A stretch of DNA of 48,188 nucleotides, from NCBI GenBank assembly GCA_014384345.1, contig JACNGB010000031.1, positions 1 to 48,188 of the forward strand, in the 5' to 3' direction. This DNA comes from Candidatus Thioglobus pontius. Lineage in GTDB: Bacteria > Pseudomonadota > Gammaproteobacteria > PS1 > Pseudothioglobaceae. The position numbers and the translations under genes are program-made. Under the pieces are notes generated by a model. It did not search any database and was not told where the DNA came from. It saw nothing but the letters and a program-made list of their open reading frames with translations. Shown piece by piece: positions 1-9,122 of this stretch; position 1 is the stretch's first letter, and the number at the start of each line of letters is the position of its first letter.

Positions 1-1512
1 GGCGCATACATGCGTGAAGGTAAGTGGCAGATTATGATTCACGGTGAATCATACAAGCCTATCGTTGCTGAAGCGGCAACTAAGAACGTTGATAAGACAT
101 ACAACCGTATTATGGTTACTCACTTATTAATGGACGAAGCTAAAGAAAACCGTGTTGCAGGTGCTGTAGGTTTTAACGTACGTACTGGTAACTACCACGT
201 ATTTAAATCTAAGGCTACTATCGTTGGTGCTGGTGGTGCTTCTAACATCTTTAAGCCACGTTCAGTAGGTGAAGGTGCGGGTCGTGTATGGTACGCTCCA
301 TGGTCTTCAGGTTCTGCTTACGGTCTTATGATTGAAGCGGGTGCTAAGATGACACAAATGGAAAACCGTATCGTATTAGCTCGTTTTAAAGACGGTTACG
401 GTCCTGTTGGCGCATACTTCCTACACTTGCACACGTACACTCAAAACGGTTACGGTGAAGAGTATGAATCAAACTGGTTCCCTGCATTAGAGGAAATGGT
501 TGGTAAGCGTTACTTGAACACTGAAGCGTCTCACGTTTCTGCTCGTCCAATTCCGACTTGTCTACGTACTTCAGCGATTATTTCTGAAATTAACGCTGGT
601 CGTGGTCCAATTCACATGGTAACAATGGAAGCATTCCAAGACCCTCATTTAGAAGAAGTTGGTTGGGAAAACTTCCTAGGTATGACAGTTGGTCAAGCGG
701 TACTATGGGCTGCTACTGACATCGATCCTAAGTTCATTAACCCTGAATTAACAACGTCTGAGCCGTATGTAATGGGTTCACACGCAACAGGTTGTGGCGC
801 ATGGTGTTCTGGTCCTGAAGATCTTTCTCCGAAAGAGTACTTCTGGGGTTACAACCGTATGACGTCTGTTGAAGGTTTATTTGGTGCCGGTGATGCTGTT
901 GGTGGTACACCACACGCATTCTCATCAGGTTCATTTACTGAAGGTCGTCTAGCTGCTAAGGCTGCTTGTCAATACCTTGACGACGGTAAGGGTGAAGGCA
1001 TTGTGGTTTCTGATAAGCAAATTGCTGATCGTAAAGAAGAAATCTACAAGCCTTTAGAAACTTACAGAGTTGGCCGTAATGAAATCGTTGCTGGTACAGT
1101 ATCTCCAAGCTACATTCTTCCGATGCCTGGTCTACAGCGTCTTCAGAAGATTATGGATGAGTACTGTGGTGGTGTTACTGTTCAGTACATGACTAACGAC
1201 AAGTTACTTAACATGGGTATGCAGAAGATGTCTATCATGGAAGAGGACCTAGAGAAATTAGGTGCTGAAGATATTCACCAGTTAATGCGTGCATGGGAGC
1301 TTAAGCACCGTCACCGTACTTCTGAGTGTGTATTCCATCATACATTCTTCCGTAAGGAAACAAGATGGCCTGGTTACTACTACCGTGGTGATGCGATGAA
1401 ACTAGATGATGATAACTGGCACGTATTGACAGTATCTCATCGTGATCGTGTTACTGGTGAGTACACAATGCAGAAAGCGCCTTGTTACCACTTAGTTAAC
1501 GACGAAGAGTAA
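1..1512 (+). CDS. aprA: Adenylylsulfate (APS) reductase alpha subunit, 5'-truncated by window edge
   Basis: The reading frame is open from base 1 (G-A-Y then MREGKW), so the ATG at base 10 is internal. About 503 codons of a family usually 620-660 aa long are present, and the N-terminal FAD-binding GxGxxG part is missing. Visible family stretches are QIMIHGESYKP, VGAGGASNIFKPRS, GSHATGCGAW, the flavin-region GLFGAGDAVGGTPHAFSSG, and the C-terminal RTSECVFHHTFFRKETRWPGYYYRGD. AprA carries FAD and, with the iron-sulfur subunit AprB, interconverts APS with sulfite plus AMP in the cytoplasm. In sulfur oxidisers it runs from sulfite to APS. aprB would be expected upstream. A strong terminator follows. 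Confidence 0.96.
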   Translation, partial: GAYMREGKWQIMIHGESYKPIVAEAATKNVDKTYNRIMVTHLLMDEAKENRVAGAVGFNVRTGNYHVFKSKATIVGAGGASNIFKPRSVGEGAGRVWYAPWSSGSAYGLMIEAGAKMTQMENRIVLARFKDGYGPVGAYFLHLHTYTQNGYGEEYESNWFPALEEMVGKRYLNTEASHVSARPIPTCLRTSAIISEINAGRGPIHMVTMEAFQDPHLEEVGWENFLGMTVGQAVLWAATDIDPKFINPELTTSEPYVMGSHATGCGAWCSGPEDLSPKEYFWGYNRMTSVEGLFGAGDAVGGTPHAFSSGSFTEGRLAAKAACQYLDDGKGEGIVVSDKQIADRKEEIYKPLETYRVGRNEIVAGTVSPSYILPMPGLQRLQKIMDEYCGGVTVQYMTNDKLLNMGMQKMSIMEEDLEKLGAEDIHQLMRAWELKHRHRTSECVFHHTFFRKETRWPGYYYRGDAMKLDDDNWHVLTVSHRDRVTGEYTMQKAPCYHLVNDEE

Positions 1513-1550
1513 TAAACAAATAGAGATTTAACTTAAATTTCTATTTTGAT

Positions 1551-1583
1551 AAAAAGACCAACACTTTGCTGTTGGTCTTTTTT
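1551..1583 (+). terminator. Rho-independent terminator after aprA
   Basis: A perfect 13-bp stem AAAAAGACCAACA (1551-1563) pairs with TGTTGGTCTTTTT (1570-1582) around the 6-nt loop CTTTGC and runs into a T tract. It lies 39 bases after the aprA stop. Confidence 0.9.
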
Positions 1584-1623
1584 ATCGATTGTAGGTTTTC
1601 AATTAAGACTTACAATCGATAAA
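1581..1623. repeat. 13-bp inverted repeat overlapping the aprA terminator tail
   Basis: TTTATCGATTGTA (1581-1593) is the exact reverse complement of TACAATCGATAAA (1611-1623), with a 17-base spacer. The left arm begins inside the T tract of the preceding terminator, so the two hairpins share bases. No T tract follows, so this is not a simple terminator. It could be a regulator site or an mRNA-stabilising 5' hairpin for the gene starting at 1681. Confidence 0.75.
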
Positions 1624-1680
1624 AAATAATTTATCACCCTAATATGGGGCGGTTCAAAAAAAATAGTGGAGTACAAAATA

Positions 1681-2046
1681 ATGAATATTATTGACAAAAC
1701 TGATGAAGAAATACTAGCCATCGCCCATCCAATGTGGGATGACCTGATAAAATATTCCAACAATGCCAACTATGGCGCCTTTACTCGTAATTTTTCAGAA
1801 GATTTTTTACGCGGTGCAAACGAAGTCGAAATGGGCAAACAATTTGCTCGTAGTGAGTTAACCAAAGGTTTGGAAAAAGGTGCTGATTACCTAGGTATGA
1901 TTCGTCGTGGTGAGTATGTGACTGTTTTATACAGACAAACAAACAATGGTAAGCTTAACGCTGAAAAGAAAGGTGAGTACCTTGGTAGACTGGTACTTGG
2001 CTATGAAGGTGATGTGGTTAAGATTTTCGGTGCAACTATTTTTTAA
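1681..2046 (+). CDS. Small conserved protein downstream of aprA (NTF2/SnoaL-like, tentative)
   Basis: 121 aa from ATG 1681. A GTG start at 1666 is also open, but the GGAG at 1668-1671 sits an ideal 9 bases before ATG 1681, so 1666 is probably part of the ribosome binding site. No signal peptide or membrane segment is visible, so it is likely cytoplasmic. The length, the early helical part with W/Y residues, and the strand-rich C-terminus (GRLVLGYEGDVVKIFGATIF) recall small NTF2-like folds, but there are no catalytic residues to name. The stop is followed after 6 bases by the next ATG (2053), so it is co-transcribed with the SlyD-like gene. Function unknown; a link to sulfur oxidation is only by position. 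Confidence 0.75.
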   Translation: MNIIDKTDEEILAIAHPMWDDLIKYSNNANYGAFTRNFSEDFLRGANEVEMGKQFARSELTKGLEKGADYLGMIRRGEYVTVLYRQTNNGKLNAEKKGEYLGRLVLGYEGDVVKIFGATIF

Positions 2047-2052
2047 TTGGTT

Positions 2053-2562
2053 ATGGCAGATTATATTGAAGAGTCTAAATACGTTGAGTTGATCTACAAA
2101 GTAGTTGATCAAAAAACGGGTGACGTATTCTCAAGTATTGAATATCCAGTAGGTTACGTGCATGGTGCTAACGATGTATTGGGTAAAGAAGTTTTGGCTG
2201 AGTTAGAAGGTCGTGAACAAGGCGATATTATTGAAATTAAAGTGGATGTTGATAAGCTTTATGGCCCAAGAGATGAATCGTTAGTCTTTATCGATAAAAT
2301 CGAAAATGTGCCACAAGAATATCGTAAAGTTGGCACTAAGGTAACCATGGAAAATAAAGATGGCCAGCCTAAAGATTTCTTGGTGACCAAAGTTGATGAT
2401 GCCACGGTCACCATTGATGGTAATAATCCACTGTGTGGCCGCAAAGTGAATTTCGTATTAGAGGTGACTTTGGTTCGTGATGCAACCATTGAAGAGATGG
2501 AAGCTGGCGGAACAACAGATTCTGAGCCAAGTCTTGAGGAAATTTTAAGTCAAGGGCAATGA
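2053..2562 (+). CDS. SlyD-like FKBP-type peptidyl-prolyl cis-trans isomerase
   Basis: 169 aa from ATG 2053; a TTG at 2047 is open but would abut the previous stop. The layout follows SlyD: an FKBP half with YPVGYVHGANDVLGKEVL and a loop similar to the lid, an inserted chaperone-flap (IF) region at about residues 75-130, then DGNNPLCGRKVNFVLEVTLVRDAT, which matches the SlyD pattern DGNHxLAGxxLxFxVEVxxxREAT. SlyD proteins are cytoplasmic folding factors, and some handle metals. The His-rich metal tail of E. coli SlyD is absent here; the tail is acidic (EPSLEEILSQGQ). The position after aprA suggests a role in maturing sulfur-oxidation enzymes, which is inference. Confidence 0.85.
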   Translation: MADYIEESKYVELIYKVVDQKTGDVFSSIEYPVGYVHGANDVLGKEVLAELEGREQGDIIEIKVDVDKLYGPRDESLVFIDKIENVPQEYRKVGTKVTMENKDGQPKDFLVTKVDDATVTIDGNNPLCGRKVNFVLEVTLVRDATIEEMEAGGTTDSEPSLEEILSQGQ

Positions 2563-2563
2563 T

Positions 2564-2935
2564 ATGAGTGTTGATTTTACTGAATCAGAACTAACAACCA
2601 TCCAGAACAACTTGGATAATCGTTGGAGAAAAGAAAAAAAAGAAGTTCAGATGGCTGACATTGAAATAACTAGAGAAGGTGAAGATAAGCCTGAGTTATT
2701 CCCCGCTGCTGTTTGGGAAGATTCCAATTCAACCTTTATTATTATCAAGATGGATAATTTTAAATATAAGAGTTTCTTCTATTACATGACGGATAAACGC
2801 TTTGACACGGGTCAAGATATCTACAATGACTTACATGAGTGTACTGACAAGCTATTAAAGGCTCAGGCAGACTTTCTGTTAACCAAGAATACCAAAGGAT
2901 TGAATGTCCAAATACATGGGAAGACAGGCATCTAA
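2564..2935 (+). CDS. Uncharacterised 123-aa protein
   Basis: ATG 2564 follows the previous TGA (2560-2562) by one base, so this is the last gene of the small three-gene run after aprA. The protein is soluble and charged, with a helical, Lys-rich N-terminus (residues 8-32) and a central segment with aromatic pairs (YKSFFYYMTDKRFD). No signal peptide, cysteine pair or known motif was recognised. A clear terminator lies 10 bases downstream. Conserved linkage to apr genes would have to be checked in related genomes. Confidence 0.7.
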   Translation: MSVDFTESELTTIQNNLDNRWRKEKKEVQMADIEITREGEDKPELFPAAVWEDSNSTFIIIKMDNFKYKSFFYYMTDKRFDTGQDIYNDLHECTDKLLKAQADFLLTKNTKGLNVQIHGKTGI

Positions 2936-2944
2936 AGCTTAAAC

Positions 2945-2975
2945 AAAAGGAGTGTGATAACACTCCTTTTTTTTT
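2945..2975 (+). terminator. Rho-independent terminator
   Basis: AGGAGTGT (2948-2955), loop GATA, ACACTCCT (2960-2967), flanked by A/T pairing and a run of nine T. It ends the + strand run that follows aprA. Confidence 0.92.
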
Positions 2976-3002
2976 GCTTAAAAATACCAACAACTATCAA
3001 AC

Positions 3003-3034
3003 AAAAAAAGGCGTGCTATAAGCACGCCTTTTTT
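3003..3034. terminator. Bidirectional terminator between converging units
   Basis: GGCGTGCT (3010-3017), loop ATA, AGCACGCC (3021-3028), with A7 on the left and T6 on the right, so it can act in both directions. On the - strand it ends hppA, whose stop is at 3051. Confidence 0.9.
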
Positions 3035-3050
3035 GATCAATTGATTATTG

Positions 3051-5039
3051 CTACAGTAGCGGAATAATCATGATTGCAACGATGTTGATAATCTTGATCA
3101 GTGGGTTGATCGCAGGGCCAGCCGTATCTTTGTACGGGTCACCTACGGTATCACCTGTTACAGCTGCTTTATGAGCATCTGAACCTTTACCGCCACAATT
3201 GCCATCTTCGATGTATTTCTTGGCATTATCCCAAGCACCACCACCGGTAGTCATTGAAATAGCGACAAAAATACCTGTAGCAATTGAACCAATTAACAAG
3301 CCACCTAACGCCTCTGCACCCAGTAGTAAGCCAACAGCTACTGGGAACAAGATTGGTAGAATAGACGGGATAACCATCTCTCTAATCGCTGATTTAGTTA
3401 ACATGTCTACCGCTTTAGAGTAGTCAGGCTTTTGTGTGTAATCCATAATGCCTGGCATCTCTTTAAACTGACGACGCACTTCGTTAACAATACCGCCTGC
3501 TGCACGACCTACTGCCTCCATGGCCATGGCGCCAAATAAATATGGTACTAAACCACCCAAGAATAATCCGATGATAACTCTATGGTCTGATAAATCAAAT
3601 AACGTTTTAGTATCGCCACCTAGTGAGTTAGTAAAGTCAGCAAATAATACTAAGGCTGCCAATCCAGCAGATCCGATTGCATAGCCTTTGGTTACCGCTT
3701 TAGTTGTATTACCAACTGCATCCAAAGGATCAGTAATGTTACGAATTTCTTCAGGAAGGTCAGCCATTTCAGCAATACCACCTGCGTTATCAGTAATAGG
3801 GCCATAAGCGTCCAGTGCAACAATCACACCAGTCATAGACAACATGGCAGTTGCCGCAATAGCGATACCGTATAAGCCGCCTAATGCCTCAGCACCCCAA
3901 ATACTAGCACAAACGGCCAATACTGGTAATGCGGTAGATTTCATGCTTAAGCCGATACCTGCAATAACGTTAGTACCATCACCTGTTTTAGAAGCTTCTG
4001 CAATGTGTTGTACTGGTTTGTGTTCAGTTGCAGTGTAGTATTCAGTAACCACAACCATCCACGCAGTCAGCGCTAAACCAATGAGTGAAGCGTAGAATAA
4101 ATTCATGCTCATGCCCATGTCAATCGTGACAAAGTAAAAAGCAATAGCGGCCAATATACCAGAAACGATCAAGCCTTTGTATAGAGCGCCCATGATTGAT
4201 CCACCATCAGACACCTTAACAAAGAAGGTGCCGATAATTGAAGCAATGATAGACACTGCGCCCAATGCTAATGGGTAAAGAATTGCTTCGTTGCCCAAGC
4301 CTAAAACACCTGCAAGCAGCATTGTTGCAATGATGGTTACTGCATAAGTCTCAAATAAGTCAGCTGCCATACCTGCACAGTCACCGACATTGTCACCAAC
4401 GTTATCAGCAATTACTGCAGGATTGCGTGGATCATCTTCTGGGATGCCAGCTTCCACTTTACCAACAATATCAGCACCAACATCAGCGCCTTTAGTAAAG
4501 ATACCGCCACCCAATCTAGCAAAAATTGAGATTAATGAGCCGCCAAATGCAAGACCGATAAGAGCATGTAACGCTTCATTTTGCTCTACGCCATAACTAA
4601 CCAAGCCGGCGTAATAACCAGCAACACCTAACAGTGCCAAACCAACCACCAACATACCAGTCACCGCACCACCTTTGAAAGCAACTTGGAAAGCGGCGTT
4701 CACGCCATTCTTAGCAGCTTCAGCTGTACGTGAATTCGATTTAACAGAGACATTCATACCAATGTAACCTGTTGCACCTGAAAGTACCGCACCAATTAAG
4801 AATCCAAGACCAACTGTCATGCCTAAGAAATAAGTGATAACAATCAGTAAAACCAATCCTACAATACTGATAGCAGTGTATTGACGATTCAGATAAGCGG
4901 TTGCACCTTCTGCAATCGCGTCTGAAATTTCTTTCATTTTGTCGCTACCTGGTGATTGTTTGTAAATCCAGCTCATTGTAAATAAGCCGTATAAAACAGC
5001 AATAAGTGAGGCTGCAATAGCCATTTGAAGTATATCCAT
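3051..5039 (-). CDS. hppA: Membrane-bound proton-pumping pyrophosphatase, K+-independent type
   Basis: 662 aa with about 15-16 hydrophobic segments, the normal bacterial length. The PPi/Mg site is visible as [16 protein letters not shown] and [19 protein letters not shown] (about residues 180-230), plus [18 protein letters not shown] near the C-terminus. [18 protein letters not shown] carries Lys and Thr at the two positions that distinguish K+-independent H+-pyrophosphatases from K+-dependent enzymes, which have Ala and Gly there. It couples PPi hydrolysis (or synthesis) to proton movement across the inner membrane. Its ribosome binding site AGGAG is unusually far (about 12 bases) from the ATG. 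It converges on the aprA transcription unit. Confidence 0.97.
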   Translation of the reverse strand: MDILQMAIAASLIAVLYGLFTMSWIYKQSPGSDKMKEISDAIAEGATAYLNRQYTAISIVGLVLLIVITYFLGMTVGLGFLIGAVLSGATGYIGMNVSVKSNSRTAEAAKNGVNAAFQVAFKGGAVTGMLVVGLALLGVAGYYAGLVSYGVEQNEALHALIGLAFGGSLISIFARLGGGIFTKGADVGADIVGKVEAGIPEDDPRNPAVIADNVGDNVGDCAGMAADLFETYAVTIIATMLLAGVLGLGNEAILYPLALGAVSIIASIIGTFFVKVSDGGSIMGALYKGLIVSGILAAIAFYFVTIDMGMSMNLFYASLIGLALTAWMVVVTEYYTATEHKPVQHIAEASKTGDGTNVIAGIGLSMKSTALPVLAVCASIWGAEALGGLYGIAIAATAMLSMTGVIVALDAYGPITDNAGGIAEMADLPEEIRNITDPLDAVGNTTKAVTKGYAIGSAGLAALVLFADFTNSLGGDTKTLFDLSDHRVIIGLFLGGLVPYLFGAMAMEAVGRAAGGIVNEVRRQFKEMPGIMDYTQKPDYSKAVDMLTKSAIREMVIPSILPILFPVAVGLLLGAEALGGLLIGSIATGIFVAISMTTGGGAWDNAKKYIEDGNCGGKGSDAHKAAVTGDTVGDPYKDTAGPAINPLIKIINIVAIMIIPLL

Positions 5040-5088
5040 TTGCTTTATTTTCTCCTTTTAGTTATGTTTTTATTTTCTCCCGCAAAAG

Positions 5089-5117
5089 ATTGTACTGTAA
5101 TTTGGATGACTAAGTAA
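5089..5117 (-). promoter_or_regulatory. Candidate sigma-70 promoter for hppA
   Basis: Read on the - strand: TTACTT, a 17-base spacer, then TACAAT, about 50 bases before the hppA ATG. The -10 is good and the -35 is weak. Confidence 0.5.
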
Positions 5118-5124
5118 TTAAAAT

Positions 5125-5154
5125 CCAAAAAAATAGCCCGAAATTCGGGCTATT
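5125..5154 (-). terminator. Rho-independent terminator after the 387-aa gene
   Basis: On the - strand AATAGCCCGA (5154-5145) and TCGGGCTATT (5141-5132) form a 10-bp stem followed by a T tract (5131-5127). It separates the unknown gene from hppA, so hppA probably has its own promoter. Confidence 0.88.
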
Positions 5155-5185
5155 GTTACGATCTAATATTATTACTTGATTGACG

Positions 5186-6349
5186 TTAGTCTTTTTTCCA
5201 ATATTTGGTCTCAATGCCCTCGCCAAGGTCAGCCTCTACTAATCTTGATCTAAGTTTTAATAGTTTTTCCAGTAGTGCTGGCTCAGCTTCTTCGTAGGCT
5301 TGTGCATCTGGCGTGCGATTCACGACAACGCCTAGCAATTCAGTAATTGCATTACCGATTGAATTTTGAGAGATAGTAACAATTAGTTTACCCTGATCAT
5401 TTCGATAGATTAATTGCTTAAAAGCCGGTTGCCAACGGATTGACGATGAATATTTAGGATCTTCAATGCATTTGTCACGGACTTTTTTAGCTGCAGACAA
5501 AAAGCATGTGTTGAATAGCAACGTATTTTCAATTAATTCAGGAAAATATGCCTCTTTCGGGACGGAGGAGTTACGACAAGACACCTGTGAAAAGAAGGTT
5601 CTATAGAAATCTAGAAATCCTTTTAATACTAGATCGTACTCATCCCAAAATTTGACGTTTTTTAAACTGTCAATGCCACCAGTCACTTCCCAACTTGGCA
5701 AGCCTTGAGGGTAGCCAGTAAGCGCAAGTCCAGAAGCTTTTCCATCGACAGGCTTCAGGATTTCAAAATTAAGTTTCGATTGAAATTCTGCATACACATC
5801 TTCCATATAGTTTGCAAATAATGAGTGTTGGCCACCATCAGTCAAATTAGGGTTTTTAGGGTCTGATAGCTCAGAATTTTCTAACTCCTCTTTATCAAAG
5901 ACGATGAAATGATTATGCAACATACGGATACTTGGAACACCAGGCGATGTTATTGGCCAGGTTGAATCTAGCGACGCTTCACCACACAACACTAAGTGCT
6001 TGTCTGCATCTGGAAACTCTTCTAGCATAAATCCAATGATTATTTGGTTCATGCGATTCCAAGCATTTTTAACTTTATTTGGTACCTGGGTGCGTCTTAC
6101 CGGTCTGCCCAAAGGGTTCAGTATGCTTTTGGATGTATTGTAAATAATGGAGCAATCAAATAAATTTGAATGTCCTAGCGCTTTACGATACAAGAGTAAA
6201 TCTTCACTGTTGTCCATGAGGCCATTGTTTTGAGCAAGGTCTGCTAAATTCTCTGATGAATTGAAAAACTCATTTGGCTTCATGCCTTCTGGCACATCTA
6301 GCGGAATTGGCCTAAAAGGTGTTGTAATTTGTCTTGGTCCAGTTTTCAT
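5186..6349 (-). CDS. Uncharacterised 387-aa protein in the PPi/AMP gene block
   Basis: I do not recognise the family with confidence. The protein is soluble, with no signal peptide or membrane segment. It contains a conserved-looking PSIRMLHNHFIVFD stretch (about residues 139-152), whose alternating His-x-His-hydrophobic pattern is reminiscent of GalT/Ap4A-phosphorylase (HIT-superfamily) nucleotidyl-transferases but is not a full HPHPH or HxHxHxx triad. Other likely conserved patches are HLVLCGEASLDSTWPITSPG (118-137) and GYPQGLPSWEVTGG. It sits between hppA and adk/PPi-phosphofructokinase on the same strand but is bounded by terminators on both sides, so it is likely a single-gene unit. A nucleotide or PPi-related role is inference only. 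Confidence 0.75.
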   Translation of the reverse strand: MKTGPRQITTPFRPIPLDVPEGMKPNEFFNSSENLADLAQNNGLMDNSEDLLLYRKALGHSNLFDCSIIYNTSKSILNPLGRPVRRTQVPNKVKNAWNRMNQIIIGFMLEEFPDADKHLVLCGEASLDSTWPITSPGVPSIRMLHNHFIVFDKEELENSELSDPKNPNLTDGGQHSLFANYMEDVYAEFQSKLNFEILKPVDGKASGLALTGYPQGLPSWEVTGGIDSLKNVKFWDEYDLVLKGFLDFYRTFFSQVSCRNSSVPKEAYFPELIENTLLFNTCFLSAAKKVRDKCIEDPKYSSSIRWQPAFKQLIYRNDQGKLIVTISQNSIGNAITELLGVVVNRTPDAQAYEEAEPALLEKLLKLRSRLVEADLGEGIETKYWKKD

Positions 6350-6374
6350 AATAGGTTGCTAATTAATAATTGGT

Positions 6375-6408
6375 AAAAAAAGGGCTTATGTCTAACTGAC
6401 ATAAGCCC
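6375..6408 (-). terminator. Rho-independent terminator after adk
   Basis: An 11-bp stem, GGGCTTATGTC (6382-6392) with GACATAAGCCC (6398-6408), loop TAACT. On the - strand it is followed by TTTTTT. It ends the pfp-adk unit. Confidence 0.9.
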
Positions 6409-6433
6409 CCAAGTTTTAACTCAAACTTGTTGT

Positions 6434-7102
<669 letters not shown>

Positions 7103-7105
7103 CTA

Positions 7106-8356
7106 TTAAAGATCCATGTCGAAAGTTGGTAGTTTTCTTTCAACCATTTCTTTTTTCATAACGACGTAGTCAGGAAGACCATTTTTGTATGGTGGGTATG
7201 CTTCGCCTTCAATTAATGGCTGTAAGTACTCACGACATGCATCAGTAATACCAAAACCATCTTCAGAGATATATTCCATTGGCATCATCTTTTCAACGTT
7301 AGCGATGTCTTTTAATTCGCCCATACCCATTTCCCAAGTATATGGGTTGTTTGATGTACGGATAATTGCTGGCATAACTGAGTTTTTGCCTTGCATAGCA
7401 AGCTCAACTGCTGCTTCACCTAATGCGTAAGCTTGCTCAACATCTGACTCTGAAGCCAAGTGACGTGCAGCACGCTGTAAGTAGTCAGCAACTGCCCAGT
7501 GGAATTTGTAGCCTAATGCATCTTTAATTAAGTTGGCAACAACTGGTGCAGCACCGCCTAATTGCGCATGACCAAAGTCATCACGAGTACCTTGTTCTGC
7601 TAAGAATGTTCCATTAGCCCATTTTGTACCTTCAGAAACAACAATCGTACAGTAACCAAACTTCTTAACGTTCGCATCAACTTTTGCTAAGAATTTTTCT
7701 TCATCAAAATCCACTTCAGGGAATAAGATAACTACTGGAATTGACTCGTCTAATAAGCCACCTGCAGCAGCGATCCAACCGGCATGACGACCCATAACCT
7801 CAAGTACGAAAATTTTCGTTGAAGTCGCTGCCATTGAAGCAACGTCAAAACTTGCTTCCATCGCAGAAACAGCAATATATTTAGCAACTGAGCCAAAACC
7901 TGGGCAGTTGTCTGTGACTGGTAAGTCGTTATCAACCGTCTTTGGTACGTGGATTGCTTGAATTGGGTAGCCCATAGATTCAGACAATTGAGACACTTTT
8001 AAACAAGTGTCAGCTGAATCGCCACCACCGTTGTAGAAGAAATAACCAATGTCATGTGCTTTAAATACTTCGATTAGTCTTTCGTATTCAGCCTTGTTAG
8101 CTTCTAAAGACTTCATCTTGTAACGACAAGAGCCAAAACCACCAGAAGGTGTGTGCTTTAATGCAGCAATATCGGCGTCAGACTCTAAAGAGGTATCGAT
8201 TAAATTTTCCATTAACGCACCAATGATGCCGTTTTGACCTGCGTAAACCTTGCCAATTTTGTCTGGATATTTACGAGCTGTTTCGATTACGCCACATGCA
8301 GAAGAGTTAATTACTGCAGTTACACCGCCTGATTGTGCATAAAAAGCATTTTTCAT
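7106..8356 (-). CDS. pfp: Pyrophosphate-dependent 6-phosphofructokinase
   Basis: 416 aa. The phospho-donor loop reads NGGGDSADT and the next motif reads PKTVDNDLP. The Asp at the position of Gly104 and the Lys replacing Gly124 of E. coli PfkA (PGTIDND) are the residues that exclude ATP and mark PPi use. EVMGRHAGW is the substrate-binding helix motif. The enzyme reversibly phosphorylates fructose 6-phosphate with PPi, and in methanotrophs and thiotrophic symbionts related enzymes also act on sedoheptulose 7-phosphate and link the Calvin cycle to PPi recovery. It is upstream gene of adk in a two-gene unit and close to hppA. Confidence 0.93.
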   Translation of the reverse strand: MKNAFYAQSGGVTAVINSSACGVIETARKYPDKIGKVYAGQNGIIGALMENLIDTSLESDADIAALKHTPSGGFGSCRYKMKSLEANKAEYERLIEVFKAHDIGYFFYNGGGDSADTCLKVSQLSESMGYPIQAIHVPKTVDNDLPVTDNCPGFGSVAKYIAVSAMEASFDVASMAATSTKIFVLEVMGRHAGWIAAAGGLLDESIPVVILFPEVDFDEEKFLAKVDANVKKFGYCTIVVSEGTKWANGTFLAEQGTRDDFGHAQLGGAAPVVANLIKDALGYKFHWAVADYLQRAARHLASESDVEQAYALGEAAVELAMQGKNSVMPAIIRTSNNPYTWEMGMGELKDIANVEKMMPMEYISEDGFGITDACREYLQPLIEGEAYPPYKNGLPDYVVMKKEMVERKLPTFDMDL

Positions 8357-8443
8357 GGTTGTTCCTATTTACTTATAAAAACGGTTAATTATACATTGCA
8401 GTTTACTAGGCGCTTGATTTTTTACTGGTTTTGACAATGTGGG

Positions 8444-8929
8444 TTAGTTGAAAATGTGAGTTTCTATTTGCCAGTTTTGTTCAGATTGAATGGTCAGCAC
8501 TAGGCATTTTGAGCCGCCATGAGTGCGCGTTTGCCCTGCTGCGCCTGGGTTGATGATCCATGGCGTGCTGTGTTGCTCTACTAATTGCTTATGAGTATGG
8601 CCGTAAACAATAATTCTAGCTTCAGGATAGGTTTGTCTGAGTGATTCATGTGAGGGGCTTTTGTGACCGTGAGTGTGACCATGGTCCACCATAATAATGC
8701 CGCCAGGCAAAACAACCTTTTCTACTGTGTTTAGCTGAGTAAGATGGGCGTCATTATTACCCTGAATAGCAATTAATTGTTGCTTAGGTTTGAGTTGCTC
8801 TAGTGTTGACACGTCGATAATATCGCCAGCATGAATGGCTAAATCGCAGTGGTTTATAATGTCGACAATTTCTTCATGAACAAAGCCATGCGTGTCAGAA
8901 AGAATGCCGATTGTCAAAGGTGTTTTCAT
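8444..8929 (-). CDS. YfcE/MJ0936-type metallophosphoesterase
   Basis: 161 aa. All calcineurin-like metal-binding motifs are present in order: GILSDTHG (residues 8-15), HAGDIID (33-39), GNNDAH (57-62), VDHGHTHGH (82-90) and VYGHTHK (108-114), followed by NPGAAGQTR. Short enzymes of this type are cytoplasmic Mn-dependent phosphodiesterases with unclear natural substrates. The gene stands alone, divergent from the SCP2-domain gene, with 87 bases before the PPi-phosphofructokinase start. Confidence 0.9.
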   Translation of the reverse strand: MKTPLTIGILSDTHGFVHEEIVDIINHCDLAIHAGDIIDVSTLEQLKPKQQLIAIQGNNDAHLTQLNTVEKVVLPGGIIMVDHGHTHGHKSPSHESLRQTYPEARIIVYGHTHKQLVEQHSTPWIINPGAAGQTRTHGGSKCLVLTIQSEQNWQIETHIFN

Positions 8930-9003
8930 GGTGAAAAATTATACGCTAGGCGTTATTTTCTCGTGACATTAACTGGTTAATTTATTGCTAAAAATAAGTA
9001 TTT

Positions 9004-9121
9004 TTGACACGCGTTAATGGGCATAATATTGCCATTCATAAAATGAATAAATTTGAGGAGAATGGATAAGGTAATCTTGAAAATTACCTTATTCTTATTA
9101 ATACTATCAATAGGAGATTAA
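9004..9121 (+). promoter_or_regulatory. Structured leader of the SCP2-domain gene, with mini-ORF
   Basis: This leader contains TTGACA (9004-9009) with a weak -10 (TATTGC at 17 bases), a small dyad ATTCAT-aaa-ATGAAT (9034-9048), and a perfect 10-bp hairpin ATAAGGTAAT (9066-9075) / ATTACCTTAT (9083-9092) with a 7-nt loop and no T tract. A 19-codon ORF (ATG 9062 to TAA 9121, sequence MDKVILKITLFLLILSIGD) spans the hairpin and ends one base before the next ATG. Its GAGGAG (9055-9060) lies only one base from the ATG, so translation of the mini-ORF is doubtful. Confidence 0.45.
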
Positions 9122-9122
9122 C

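Noticed and set aside
1666-1680. GTG start for the gene after aprA
   Set aside because: The GGAG within this stretch is the ribosome binding site of ATG 1681.
3199-4596. Several + strand ORFs within hppA
   Set aside because: They are antisense shadows of a strongly conserved - strand gene and show no domains.
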